Counted from the stretch's first letter, positions 6,275 through 13,990 are shown. The stretch: DNA of 14,066 nt from DAOVRL01 sp964459805 (GCA_964459805.1 CAYWOD010000084.1:1-14066), one strand, 5' to 3'. Notes: generated by a model from the sequence alone, not told the origin. Made by a program: numbers and translations.

Positions 6275-7186
6275 GTGAGCACTCTTACAAAAGTCTTGAT
6301 AGTTCTGCTGACGATATCGTCAATTTTCCTGTGCGGCATTGTGGTGACTTACGTTGCAAATGCCCAGGACTGGAAGGGTAGATGGAGCGATCGCAACAGC
6401 GAAGTTCAACGCGCAAAGGCGGAAGAGAAGGAAGCCAAGGACGATTACAACAGATTGCAGGCGGATACAGATGCGCTGAAGCGGCGGTTGAACGACGCGA
6501 TTGCCGCGCTTGAACAAAAGGCTGGGGATTTGCAGGCCAAGCTCGATCAGGCAGAAAGGGAAAAGTCCCGGCTTCTTAATAACGTAGATACGTGGTCGGC
6601 TTCGGTAAAGGACCTCCAGGTAACCAACGACAAGTGGCAGGGATTGCTGGAGAACACGCAAACTGAGCTGCGCAAGGTTGAGGCGGAACGGGACAAGCAG
6701 GAGACCCAGAACAAAGAGGTCACCGCCACTCTGCTCGATAAGATGGCAATAATAGCGCAGTTGGAGGGCCTCGCCAAGGAGCTGCAGAACGAGAAGGTTC
6801 AATTGCAGACCAAGCTGGTGCAGTTGTTTCGGCAATTCGGCAAGACGGTCACCTCCTCGACACCTCCTCGGCCGCCCGGAAAAGAACAAGCTCAAGTGGC
6901 GCCGGCGCCCTCGCCTGCTGAGAGCGAGAAGGTCAAGGGTATCGGGCTGAAGGGATTGATAAAGCAGCTTGACCTGAAGAATCAGATGGCCGAGATATCG
7001 ATCGGAGCGGCCGACGGCGTGAAGGAAAAGATGAAGTTCCACGTTACCCGCGGAGACGACTTTATTTGTGATATTCTGATTCTGCACGTTGACGCCGAGA
7101 CAGCCGTCGGCGTTCTGGAACTCATGGACGTTACCAAGCAACAGCCTAAAGTCGGTGATAACGCGAGTACCAATATAGGTTCTTAA
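6275..7186 (+). CDS. Membrane-anchored coiled-coil protein upstream of mreB, function unknown
   Basis: A 303-aa protein. Residues about 5-27 form one hydrophobic helix ending in VANAQ, so it is either an N-terminal anchor or a cleaved signal peptide. Residues about 38-190 are a long coiled coil rich in Glu, Lys, Gln and Leu. A Pro-rich linker follows (about 195-220), then a compact C-terminal domain (about 222-303) with the pattern ISIGAADGVKEKMKFHV, a central FICDILILHVD strand pair, and a closing GD. Helix, coiled coil and small beta domain recall the layout of MreC, but the sequence is different and homology is not claimed. It starts 6 nt after a good ribosome site and lies downstream of the promoter at 6089-6117. 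Its place before mreB suggests a role in envelope assembly; that is inference from context. Confidence 0.8.
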   Translation: MSTLTKVLIVLLTISSIFLCGIVVTYVANAQDWKGRWSDRNSEVQRAKAEEKEAKDDYNRLQADTDALKRRLNDAIAALEQKAGDLQAKLDQAEREKSRLLNNVDTWSASVKDLQVTNDKWQGLLENTQTELRKVEAERDKQETQNKEVTATLLDKMAIIAQLEGLAKELQNEKVQLQTKLVQLFRQFGKTVTSSTPPRPPGKEQAQVAPAPSPAESEKVKGIGLKGLIKQLDLKNQMAEISIGAADGVKEKMKFHVTRGDDFICDILILHVDAETAVGVLELMDVTKQQPKVGDNASTNIGS

Positions 7187-7315
7187 GAAAAGTGAATGGT
7201 TGAAAGGTCCCGGAGAGGCTGGAGGCGTTTTTGCCAAACGGATAACCGAAACCGGAGTCCCATTTTGCGAGAAGACCGCGAGATGGAAATCCTTTATGCA
7301 GTGCGAGGTTGATAT

Positions 7316-7474
7316 ATGAGTCCTAACGGACAGGCTCAGGGTAAGAAGCTAAAGATACCGGATAACCTTTATACGGTTATTCTTGCCGTTGCCTGCGGTG
7401 CAGTAGTGGCTACGGCAGCATTCGTGCTGATTGAGTGCTACAGACAGTACGGTGTGATATTCACAATCCCTTAA
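7316..7474 (+). CDS. Small single-helix membrane protein (52 aa)
   Basis: A short gene: ATG 7316 with GAGG 7 nt upstream (7305-7308), stop TAA at 7472. The product has a hydrophilic N-terminus (MSPNGQAQGKKLKIPDNLYT), one membrane helix (residues about 20-39, VILAVACGAVVATAAFVLIE) and a short aromatic tail ending YGVIFTIP. Positive residues before the helix suggest the N-terminus stays in the cytoplasm. It sits between the coiled-coil protein and mreB, a place where an accessory membrane component could act. I do not know a named family for it. The good ribosome site and clean topology make it a likely real gene. Confidence 0.6.
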   Translation: MSPNGQAQGKKLKIPDNLYTVILAVACGAVVATAAFVLIECYRQYGVIFTIP

Positions 7475-7557
7475 GCAATTCACTATCGACGATACCGCTC
7501 TTTATTACATAACAAATGATGGCTTCTGCAAAATTGAGATTAGGCATACTTTGAAGA

Positions 7558-7583
7558 GGAAAAATCCGTTGTTTGATTTTTCC
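7558..7583 (+). repeat. 9-bp perfect inverted repeat in the mreB leader
   Basis: GGAAAAATC (7558-7566) and GATTTTTCC (7575-7583) flank an 8-nt loop. The stem is A/T-rich, and the following CTTTCAACC is not a T-run. It lies 84 nt after the small-protein stop codon, so it could be a weak terminator or an operator. Confidence 0.5.
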
Positions 7584-7624
7584 CTTTCAACCAGTAGGCG
7601 TTGGTCCCAGAAGAAGTTGAGTTG

Positions 7625-7666
7625 ATTATTGCAGGAAATGAAAAAAAAACAATTTCCTGCAATAAT
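7625..7666 (+). repeat. 15-bp perfect inverted repeat with A-rich loop, upstream of mreB
   Basis: ATTATTGCAGGAAAT (7625-7639) and ATTTCCTGCAATAAT (7652-7666) pair perfectly around a 12-nt loop of almost only A. It ends 56 nt before the mreB start. There is no T-run after it on the + strand, so it is not a standard terminator; a dimeric-protein operator or an mRNA leader hairpin would fit. Confidence 0.75.
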
Positions 7667-7710
7667 ATATGCCTAATTTCAATTTTGCATAAGCCTTTTT
7701 GAAACTTAGA

Positions 7711-7716
7711 AAGGAG
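7711..7716 (+). promoter_or_regulatory. Shine-Dalgarno sequence that sets the mreB start
   Basis: AAGGAG ends 6 nt before GTG 7723. It lies inside the longer in-frame reading from TTG 7699, which makes GTG 7723 (or the adjacent GTG 7726) the likely start. Confidence 0.65.
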
Positions 7717-7722
7717 TCGAAA

Positions 7723-8778
7723 GTGGTGTTGGACACAGTGTTAGGTTGGTTCAGTATGGATATGGGTATCGACCTCGGCACATGCACTACGCTGGTCTGT
7801 GTCCGCGACAAAGGTATCGTCCTCAATGAACCATCGGTAGTAGCGGTTCGCAAAGGCACCAACATTGTCTTAAACAACGGCGAGGCCGTCGGTCTGGTTG
7901 CTCGCGAGATGCTGGGCAAGACGCCCGGCTCGATTAGCGCGATACGGCCGCTCAAAGACGGTGTTATCAGCGACTTTGAAATTACCGAGGCGATGCTGGG
8001 TTATTTCATCCGCAAGGTTCACGGCAGGGGCGGGCTGGTCAGGCCACGGGTGGTAATCGCGGTCCCAAGCGGTATTACGGCGGTCGAGCGTCGCGCGGTG
8101 ATAGACAGCGCCGAGCGCGCGGGAGCACGCAAGGTGTACCTGGTGGATGAGCCGATGGCCGCGGGTATCGGAGCGGGCCTGCCAATTACGGACCCGACGG
8201 CGTCAATGATAGTGGATGTCGGCGGCGGAACGACGGAAGTGGCGATAATGAGCCTGGCCGATATCGCGACCTCCGAGTCGATTCGCATCGGCGGGGACGA
8301 TATGGATGAAGCGGTCATAAATCACTTGAAGAAGACTTACAACCTTCTGATCGGCGAGGCGAGAGCGGAGAAGGTCAAGATACAGATCGGCTCAGCCGCC
8401 CCGCTCGAAGAGGAATTGACGATGGAGATAGCCGGGAGAGACACCATCTCCGGCCTGCCCAGAAAAATTGTCATAACAAGCGAGGAGATCCGCGAATCCC
8501 TCCGCGACCCCATCGCTACAATCATAGATACGGTCACCGCAACACTCGAGAAGGCCGAGCCGGAATTGGCTGCCGACCTCATCGACAACGGAGTTTACAT
8601 CTGCGGAGGCGGCTCACTCCTCCGCGGAATGGATACCGTACTTGCAAATGCAACCGGACTGAAGGTCCAGATTGTTGAGGACCCCCTCAGTTGCGTGGCC
8701 CGCGGCACCAGCGTCTATCTGGAGAATCTGGAGTTGTGGAAGGATACAATGGATCATAGTGAATACGGGTGGGATTAA
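7723..8778 (+). CDS. mreB: Rod-shape-determining protein MreB (bacterial actin)
   Basis: A 351-aa actin-fold ATPase, the standard MreB length, which forms membrane-bound filaments that organise lateral peptidoglycan synthesis. The phosphate-1 loop is D17-LGTCTTLV (the usual Asn before the final Thr is Thr here), the phosphate-2 loop is D165-VGGGTTEV, and the adenosine motif is C294-GGGSLLRG. VDEPMAAGIGAGLP and the E-x-x-K segment (EARAEKVKIQIG) are also typical of MreB. The N-terminal hydrophobic stretch (VLDTVLGWF) could act as a membrane-binding helix. The start GTG 7723 is chosen from AAGGAG 6 nt upstream. mreC follows after 57 nt and mreD beyond it, giving the classical order. Expression may be governed by the inverted repeats in the leader. 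No feature suggests a ParM or MamK relative instead. Confidence 0.97.
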   Translation: MVLDTVLGWFSMDMGIDLGTCTTLVCVRDKGIVLNEPSVVAVRKGTNIVLNNGEAVGLVAREMLGKTPGSISAIRPLKDGVISDFEITEAMLGYFIRKVHGRGGLVRPRVVIAVPSGITAVERRAVIDSAERAGARKVYLVDEPMAAGIGAGLPITDPTASMIVDVGGGTTEVAIMSLADIATSESIRIGGDDMDEAVINHLKKTYNLLIGEARAEKVKIQIGSAAPLEEELTMEIAGRDTISGLPRKIVITSEEIRESLRDPIATIIDTVTATLEKAEPELAADLIDNGVYICGGGSLLRGMDTVLANATGLKVQIVEDPLSCVARGTSVYLENLELWKDTMDHSEYGWD

Positions 8779-8808
8779 GAGATATGGTCGATTGACAACT
8801 CAGTATCG

Positions 8809-8835
8809 TCGTATCCTGCCGAGGACGGGATACGA
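8809..8835 (+). promoter_or_regulatory. Hairpin around the mreC ribosome-binding site
   Basis: TCGTATCC (8809-8816) and GGATACGA (8828-8835) form a perfect 8-bp stem whose 11-nt loop carries GAGG (8821-8824). The stem ends on the base before the GTG of mreC, so folding could expose or hide the initiation site. Confidence 0.5.
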
Positions 8836-9642
8836 GTGACGAATATGGCAAGAAAGCAAATCAAAGTCTCCAGACGAATGTTGTTCACCTGGTTTATGTT
8901 GGCCGGGTCCATCCTGCTCATCGCACCCTCGGAATGGACAAACAACTTTCAGTTTGCTTTTCTTCGCATTTTTGACTGGCCTTTGAGCATCGGCGAGAAC
9001 ATCTCGCTTTCGGTCCGCGCACGCCGGCGAGTTCAGAATACGGATGTTGTCTCCCGCAGACAGTACAGAGAGTTGCTCAATTACTGTGCCAACGTCGAGG
9101 CAAGGCTAAGACAAGAAGAGAAGGAAGTTGAAAAGCTATCCGGCCTGCGCGACAAATTCCCCCTCGGAAATGCCAAGCTCATCGGTGCTCTGGTCTATCC
9201 GGCCCCAATCGACAGGTCCCACGGCGAGGTCATTATCGACAAAGGCAAAGACCACCAGCTGGCCGAGGGGCAATTCGTTCTTGCCGAGAACAGCATCATC
9301 GGAACCGTCAGCGATGTCTCCTCCGGCGGCACCCGCGTCAAGCTGTTCACCAACCCGGCGTCCGCCATCGGGGTCGAAATAGCCGGCACAAAACACTTTA
9401 TGCACGGCAGCGGCGGCAACCTGGCAAGAATACCTATGATGAAGTACAAGCCCAAGATTGGCACCGAGGTTTTGGCCGCGAGAAAAGCAGGTTTTTTGAG
9501 CGTTCCTATGATTGTAGGAAAAGTGCATCACTGTGAAAGGAACCGAGAAAGTGCGGTGCTTTGGGATATAATCGTAGAGCCCGTTTGCGATATAGAACAG
9601 CTAAACGACGTAACAATTATCGTGATGAATCCACAAAAGTAG
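8836..9642 (+). CDS. mreC: Rod-shape-determining protein MreC
   Basis: A 268-aa bitopic membrane protein that links MreB filaments to the periplasmic synthases, in particular PBP2. There is a basic cytoplasmic N-terminus, one membrane helix (residues about 14-31), a coiled coil (about 68-105) and the two-lobed beta domain from about residue 112. Characteristic segments are VIIDKGKDHQLAEGQFVLAE, IIGTVSDVSSGGTRVKLFTN and HGSGGNL. The length is near that of other MreC proteins. GTG 8836 follows a GAGGACGGGA purine stretch; ATG 8845 is a possible alternative that removes three residues. Initiation may be affected by the hairpin at 8809-8835. mreD starts 54 nt later. The assignment rests on domain order and position after mreB. 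Confidence 0.93.
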   Translation: MTNMARKQIKVSRRMLFTWFMLAGSILLIAPSEWTNNFQFAFLRIFDWPLSIGENISLSVRARRRVQNTDVVSRRQYRELLNYCANVEARLRQEEKEVEKLSGLRDKFPLGNAKLIGALVYPAPIDRSHGEVIIDKGKDHQLAEGQFVLAENSIIGTVSDVSSGGTRVKLFTNPASAIGVEIAGTKHFMHGSGGNLARIPMMKYKPKIGTEVLAARKAGFLSVPMIVGKVHHCERNRESAVLWDIIVEPVCDIEQLNDVTIIVMNPQK

Positions 9643-9696
9643 CCGAGTTTGCATTTCGCGATATGACGCGAGAGCAGCTCATTAAGGACATCAAAA

Positions 9697-10194
9697 ATGC
9701 GGTGGTTTCGCTTTGCAGTCCTGATCCTGTTTGTTACCGTTCTGCAAGCCAGCGTCCTGGCAAATCTTAACGTCAGCCCTAATTTGCTGCTTATTCTGCT
9801 CGTTTTCTTCTGCATTTACTGCAACTCCACCGACGCGATCATAACATCGTTTGCGATAGGTTTTGCCGCCGACCTTATCAGTTCGCCCGGCTTGCCGATG
9901 CCGATGGGTCCGCAAATGATCAGCTTCGGGCTATTTGGCACGTTGCTGGCGCACCTGCACCGTGTCATCTCTATTCGGAAGATGCCTTATCAGGCCCTGG
10001 TGATTTTCAGCACCGCACTTCTGGCCGGCGGCCTGGCATATTTCCTGGCGTTCCTGAAGGGCCAGACAATCACGGCAAATATCTGGACCGTTCTGTTGGG
10101 GGTATCGATATACTCGGCGATCGTTGGGCCGTTTTTGTTCTTGCCATCGGCCTGGTGGATGCGCATAAGAATAAATCGCTTCGCCCGACGGTAG
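9697..10194 (+). CDS. mreD: Rod-shape-determining protein MreD
   Basis: A 165-aa integral membrane protein, the usual MreD length, with about five hydrophobic segments. The family signature is visible in the middle as FAIGFAADLISSPGLPMPMG, followed by SFGLFGTLLAHLHR. MreD belongs to the elongation complex with MreB, MreC, RodA and PBP2. ATG 9697 is preceded by AAGGA (9683-9687) with a 9-nt spacer. The gene lies between mreC and the PBP2 gene, in the canonical order. Confidence 0.92.
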   Translation: MRWFRFAVLILFVTVLQASVLANLNVSPNLLLILLVFFCIYCNSTDAIITSFAIGFAADLISSPGLPMPMGPQMISFGLFGTLLAHLHRVISIRKMPYQALVIFSTALLAGGLAYFLAFLKGQTITANIWTVLLGVSIYSAIVGPFLFLPSAWWMRIRINRFARR

Positions 10195-10265
10195 AGCGGT
10201 ATCTCGTGGGGAGCATTCCGGATAAACACGGGATACGATCCAACAAATACGGTGCACGAGAGACG

Positions 10266-12437
10266 ATGTACGAGAAGCGAATCAGGGTCTTTGTAATTGT
10301 AAGCGCCGCGCTGCTGTTGGTCTGCGTGCTTCGACTGGTTCAAATGCAGTTGCTGCCCGGCTCATCCGTCCAGGATGACATCGCCCGCCTCAAGCACCAG
10401 GGCAGCTCATCGGAGCTGCTTAAAACCCTCAGAGGCAGAATACTCGACAGAAATGCCAGAGTGCTGGCCATCGACGAGGCGCGATTCCAGCTCTGCATAA
10501 ACTACCGGCTGAGCTCGATTCTGGACGAGCGCGTTCGAAAAGCAGCCCTGCGCAGAGCCGAAACACAAGCCAAGCAAGGCCAAACCAGCGCAGCTTTGCT
10601 CAATGCCCGAAAACAGCTCGAAACCAGACTCCAAGATTTCCGAGAGATAATTGAAAAGTGTACGCACTTCGGCATCGAGCGCGAGGCAATCGAAGCCAAA
10701 ATCCGGCGAATGAACGATGAAATATGGGCTCTCAGAACCTTTCTCGCCTGGTTGCGAAACGACCCCGACCCCAAAATCATAACCAGACACGGCGGGGCCG
10801 CAAACGTCCCGTTGGCAGACGCACTCCGGGATTTTGAAAAGAGCTTTCCAAACGAAGACTATCGCCTCCAGCTTATCATTAAGATCAACGATATCCCCGA
10901 AATGAGCAAGTCTATCCCGCTGCTGGAGCTGAAAACCGATGACGATGTCTTCACCGCCCAGTTGGAGTTTATGGACGTCGAAGGCATTCAAATCCTGCCT
11001 AAAGGTCACAGATTCTACCCCTACGGCGCGGTCGCCGCCCAAACCATAGGCTGGGTCGGACTGGCCACCCAGAAAGAAGACAAAGAGCTCTTCGCAAGCG
11101 ACAGATTATCAAGTTATTTGAGCGGAGAAGTCTGTGGAAGAGAGGATGGAGTCGAATACGTCTGCGAGACCATACTTCGCGGCAGCCGAGGCGAAGAAAT
11201 CCATGACATAGACAACCGGCTCGCAAGCCGAACCGAGATCCGCCTCGGCAAGGACGTCCGCCTGGCCCTGGACATCGAGCTTCAAAAAAGGATAGAGGAC
11301 TACCTGACCCACTATGACCACGACCCGAATTGCGGGCCGGGAATGGCTGCGGTTGTGATTGAAGTTGCAACGGGCGACATTCTCGCACTGGTTTCACTCC
11401 CCGTCGTAGATCTGAACCGGGTCAGATACGACTACGGCAAGCTTGCGGCCGACAGGATCAATAAGCCCTTAATAAACCGGGCGATAAACCGGTGGTATCC
11501 GCCGGGCTCCGTCGTCAAGCCCCTTATTCTCATCGCCGGGATGGAAACAGGCGCGATTACTGCCGGCGAAGTAATCAGTTGCCCGCCCCAGCCGGCCCCG
11601 CGAGACTGGCCCAACTGCTGGATATACAACAGATACCCCTGGATGGGACACGACACACAATGGCCGAACAACAATCACGCCAGAAACGCAATAAAGGGAA
11701 GCTGCAACATCTACTTCTCGCGCCTGGCCGACAGAATTGACCCCCCCCAGGCCCTCCAGCAGTGGCTCTTTGCGTTCGGCTATGGCAAAAGCATAGTCTC
11801 GCCGCCGGAGGCCATCGCAGAGTCACAGTTCAAAAGGAACTTTCGCCAGCTCTCCGGGACTATCTCAAACACTATCCCAAAAGGCGCAATCCGCCATTTT
11901 GAGCAGATTCCGCCCCTTAGCACCGGCGAAAGACGCTGGTTCGGCATAGGCCAGGGCAGACTTCAGGCAACCCCGCTCCAGGTGGCAAACGCAATGGCAG
12001 CCATCGCCCGACACGGAATATACAAGCCACCCCAGCTCTTTCTCGATGACCCCAACGACCCGAACTGCCGGATGCGGACCCCTTCGGAAGGAGTCGATCT
12101 CGGCATATCACCCGAAACCCTGAGCGTCCTCTACGACGGAATGCACGCTGTGGTCAGTGAGGCTGGCGGAACCGCCTATAAGCAATTCGCCCCTGTTCTC
12201 AACAGCTTTACCGAGCAGGACGTGAAAATCTACGGCAAGACCGGCTCTACCCAGCCCGCAAACGCCTGGTTCGGGGGTTTTGCCACCGACAGCAAAGACC
12301 GCAGCATCGCTATCGCAGTCGTAGTCGAAGGCGGCCAGCACGGCTCAAGCGACGCAGCACCACTAGCAAAAGACATAATCCAATTCGCAATAGAAGCAGG
12401 ATACCTCGGACGCATCTCCAACGCGGAGGAGATGTAA
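10266..12437 (+). CDS. mrdA: Class B penicillin-binding protein 2 (peptidoglycan transpeptidase)
   Basis: A 723-aa product, longer than the roughly 630 aa of E. coli PBP2. Residues 5-27 form one membrane helix, followed by the family start of the dimerisation domain (LRGRILDRNARVLAIDE). The transpeptidase motifs are complete: SxxK at S415-VVK418 (PPGSVVKP), SxN at S479-CN481 and KTG at K658-TG660. The enzyme cross-links new peptidoglycan during elongation. Residues about 88-166 form an extra Arg/Glu/Gln-rich helical stretch that interrupts the N-terminal region and accounts for most of the additional length before the active site. ATG 10266 is chosen because MYEKRIRVFVIV gives a normal anchor; in-frame GTG 10155 and 10206 are possible, the first overlapping mreD. 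FtsI is the main alternative, made unlikely by position after mreD. Confidence 0.93.
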   Translation: MYEKRIRVFVIVSAALLLVCVLRLVQMQLLPGSSVQDDIARLKHQGSSSELLKTLRGRILDRNARVLAIDEARFQLCINYRLSSILDERVRKAALRRAETQAKQGQTSAALLNARKQLETRLQDFREIIEKCTHFGIEREAIEAKIRRMNDEIWALRTFLAWLRNDPDPKIITRHGGAANVPLADALRDFEKSFPNEDYRLQLIIKINDIPEMSKSIPLLELKTDDDVFTAQLEFMDVEGIQILPKGHRFYPYGAVAAQTIGWVGLATQKEDKELFASDRLSSYLSGEVCGREDGVEYVCETILRGSRGEEIHDIDNRLASRTEIRLGKDVRLALDIELQKRIEDYLTHYDHDPNCGPGMAAVVIEVATGDILALVSLPVVDLNRVRYDYGKLAADRINKPLINRAINRWYPPGSVVKPLILIAGMETGAITAGEVISCPPQPAPRDWPNCWIYNRYPWMGHDTQWPNNNHARNAIKGSCNIYFSRLADRIDPPQALQQWLFAFGYGKSIVSPPEAIAESQFKRNFRQLSGTISNTIPKGAIRHFEQIPPLSTGERRWFGIGQGRLQATPLQVANAMAAIARHGIYKPPQLFLDDPNDPNCRMRTPSEGVDLGISPETLSVLYDGMHAVVSEAGGTAYKQFAPVLNSFTEQDVKIYGKTGSTQPANAWFGGFATDSKDRSIAIAVVVEGGQHGSSDAAPLAKDIIQFAIEAGYLGRISNAEEM
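12425..12431 (+). promoter_or_regulatory. Strong Shine-Dalgarno sequence inside the end of the PBP2 gene
   Basis: GGAGGAG lies 6 nt before ATG 12438 and within the last codons of the upstream gene. It indicates efficient translation of the next gene from the same message. Confidence 0.75.
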
Positions 12438-13931
12438 ATGCAATGCCCAAAATGCGGAACTGAAAACCCCGGTCACGCTCAAACGTGCATACTATGTGGC
12501 TGTGACCTTACAAGCCCTCTCGACCTGACTAAGCCAAAGACCAGTAAGATAGCCGTCGTTTCGCTCGTACTTGCGGTCTTGAGCATCTTTACCTTCCTCG
12601 TCACGGCCCTGCCCGCAATCGTCCTCGGCTGTGTCGCCCTCACCAAAATCAGAAGAAGCAAAGGACGCCTAAAGGGCGAACATCTTGCCATCGCGGCAAT
12701 CGCTGTCCCAATAATCGCTTTCCCGGTGGCCCTGGCCGTGCTCTATTCTCTCTGGAAGCTCGACGCTCCTCCAATCCCCAACGACTACACAGTCGCAGAC
12801 CTCCGCTCCGCTCCCGAAGATTGCGCCGACAGCTACGAACTACTTTTGAGCCTCTCGGAAGAAGACCAGTACCGTGAAGATGCACCCGCGATAGGACTCT
12901 CGGCACAGGATGTCGATACAATACGTCAAGTTCCCGAAACCATCAGGAAGGGTGTCTATTCAGATATTCTCAAGGCATTGGATAAAAATGCAGACTCTAT
13001 CATCCAGGCATGGAACAATGGCATCAAGGGCAGAAATGTAATTGAAGAGCTAAACGAGTTCGCCGAAATAGCCGACCTCACAGAGCCCAACTTGGCTGCA
13101 GAACTGGACTTCCTCAAGAGCCTCAGAATGCTCTGTTATCTCTACCAAAGCTACATATCTCTTCGAACTGAGCAAGGGCAAGGTAATGCAGCCCTTTGCG
13201 AACTTGACGAGTTGGACTCGGTCTTCAGAAAGCTCAGCGTAAACGCTCGGTCTTCAATCATGAAGCTCGTGTGCATCGCAGGTCTTGCCAACGCAATCGC
13301 CACAGCAAACTTCATCGCAAATAACCCACAGACTTCCCAAGAGTCCCTCGAGCTCTTGGCAGAGCATTTCCAGCCATTGACGCATGAGCAAACCTCCTTC
13401 AGAAACGCCGCAATAAACGAATATCTGATGGACAAAAACGAATTGAAGAAGCTTCCGAAAAGCGTCGGCCCTACGATTAAATTCAACTCAGCCTGCAGAC
13501 TACTTAAGAACTTTTACGACGATTGGATCCACGCCGACAGCAACTCCCAGCAACCGAAAATCGATAGGCTCTCCGTCTGGCCTTCGTTTCTTCCTGATAT
13601 ACATGCAACGATTGACACAGACGCAAAGGTACCATGGTACTACTTTCTCTACAACCCAATGGGAGCTTTAACGGCAACAATAATGGTACCCGCCCACGAG
13701 AGAATGTCCGCTGTTCAGACAAGGCTGAGAATCCGAGATGACCTTTTGCAGATCGTGCTAAACAAAAGGCTCGGCAGAGAGGTCAGCCTCAAGGCGAGGG
13801 CCTATAGTGATGAATACATCGTTGACGTTGAAGGCAAAAAGATATTCAGCCCCGGCCCGGATGGTGAAATAGACACCCGCGATGACATAAAGCTTCCAAT
13901 CAACCCGGACGTCTTGGGGTGGACCAAATAG
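12438..13931 (+). CDS. Zinc-ribbon membrane protein with GPDG...DDI tail, function unknown
   Basis: A 497-aa protein with a mosaic layout. Residues 3-20 are a zinc ribbon (C3-PK-C6, C17-IL-C20). Two membrane helices follow (about 37-68 and 82-107), with the short basic loop of DUF4190-type proteins between them (KIRRSKGRLKGEHLAIAAIA). A long soluble, mostly helical region of no known family occupies about 115-440. The last 50 residues contain FSPGPDGEIDTRDDIKLP, a motif seen at the C-termini of type II secretion pseudopilin-like proteins and many planctomycete proteins. With the ribbon in the cytoplasm, the large domain would return to the cytoplasm after two helices, unless only one of them spans. 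The start codon immediately follows the PBP2 stop, with GGAGGAG upstream, so it is co-translated with the elongation genes where rodA might be expected. It is not a RodA homologue. Confidence 0.85.
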   Translation: MQCPKCGTENPGHAQTCILCGCDLTSPLDLTKPKTSKIAVVSLVLAVLSIFTFLVTALPAIVLGCVALTKIRRSKGRLKGEHLAIAAIAVPIIAFPVALAVLYSLWKLDAPPIPNDYTVADLRSAPEDCADSYELLLSLSEEDQYREDAPAIGLSAQDVDTIRQVPETIRKGVYSDILKALDKNADSIIQAWNNGIKGRNVIEELNEFAEIADLTEPNLAAELDFLKSLRMLCYLYQSYISLRTEQGQGNAALCELDELDSVFRKLSVNARSSIMKLVCIAGLANAIATANFIANNPQTSQESLELLAEHFQPLTHEQTSFRNAAINEYLMDKNELKKLPKSVGPTIKFNSACRLLKNFYDDWIHADSNSQQPKIDRLSVWPSFLPDIHATIDTDAKVPWYYFLYNPMGALTATIMVPAHERMSAVQTRLRIRDDLLQIVLNKRLGREVSLKARAYSDEYIVDVEGKKIFSPGPDGEIDTRDDIKLPINPDVLGWTK

Positions 13932-13990
13932 ACCTCAAAACAGAGCCGTGACCGCCAGGGAGTGGTAGTTACTTCCCAAAAACAATGTAA

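Larger units (their letters stand above)
7475..7722 (+). other. AT-rich leader region upstream of mreB
   Basis: A 248-bp stretch without a gene, noticeably richer in A and T than the flanking coding sequence. It contains two perfect inverted repeats and the mreB ribosome site. I found no -35/-10 pair good enough to list, though a promoter here is plausible. Confidence 0.6.

Noticed and set aside
6126..6278. Cys-rich 50-codon open frame starting near the predicted transcription start and overlapping the coiled-coil gene start
   Set aside because: No ribosome site, odd composition and another better-supported start in the same region; most likely chance, although a leaderless leader peptide cannot be excluded.
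7196..7300. Possible structured RNA or riboswitch between the coiled-coil gene and the small membrane protein
   Set aside because: Purine-rich segments looked superficially riboswitch-like, but I could not match conserved cores of the cobalamin, SAM, glycine or cyclic-di-GMP classes.
7196..7312. Open frame of 38 codons (MVERSRRGWRRF...AVRG) ending 3 nt before the 52-aa gene
   Set aside because: It fills the 129-bp gap and could be translationally coupled, but it has only a weak purine sequence (AAGAAAAG) upstream, an Arg-rich composition with no recognisable feature, and a length expected by chance. Not listed as a gene.
13958..13977. Terminator hairpin after the zinc-ribbon gene (GGGAGT / ACTTCCC)
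   Set aside because: The stem has a bulge and is followed by A residues rather than T, so evidence is too thin.
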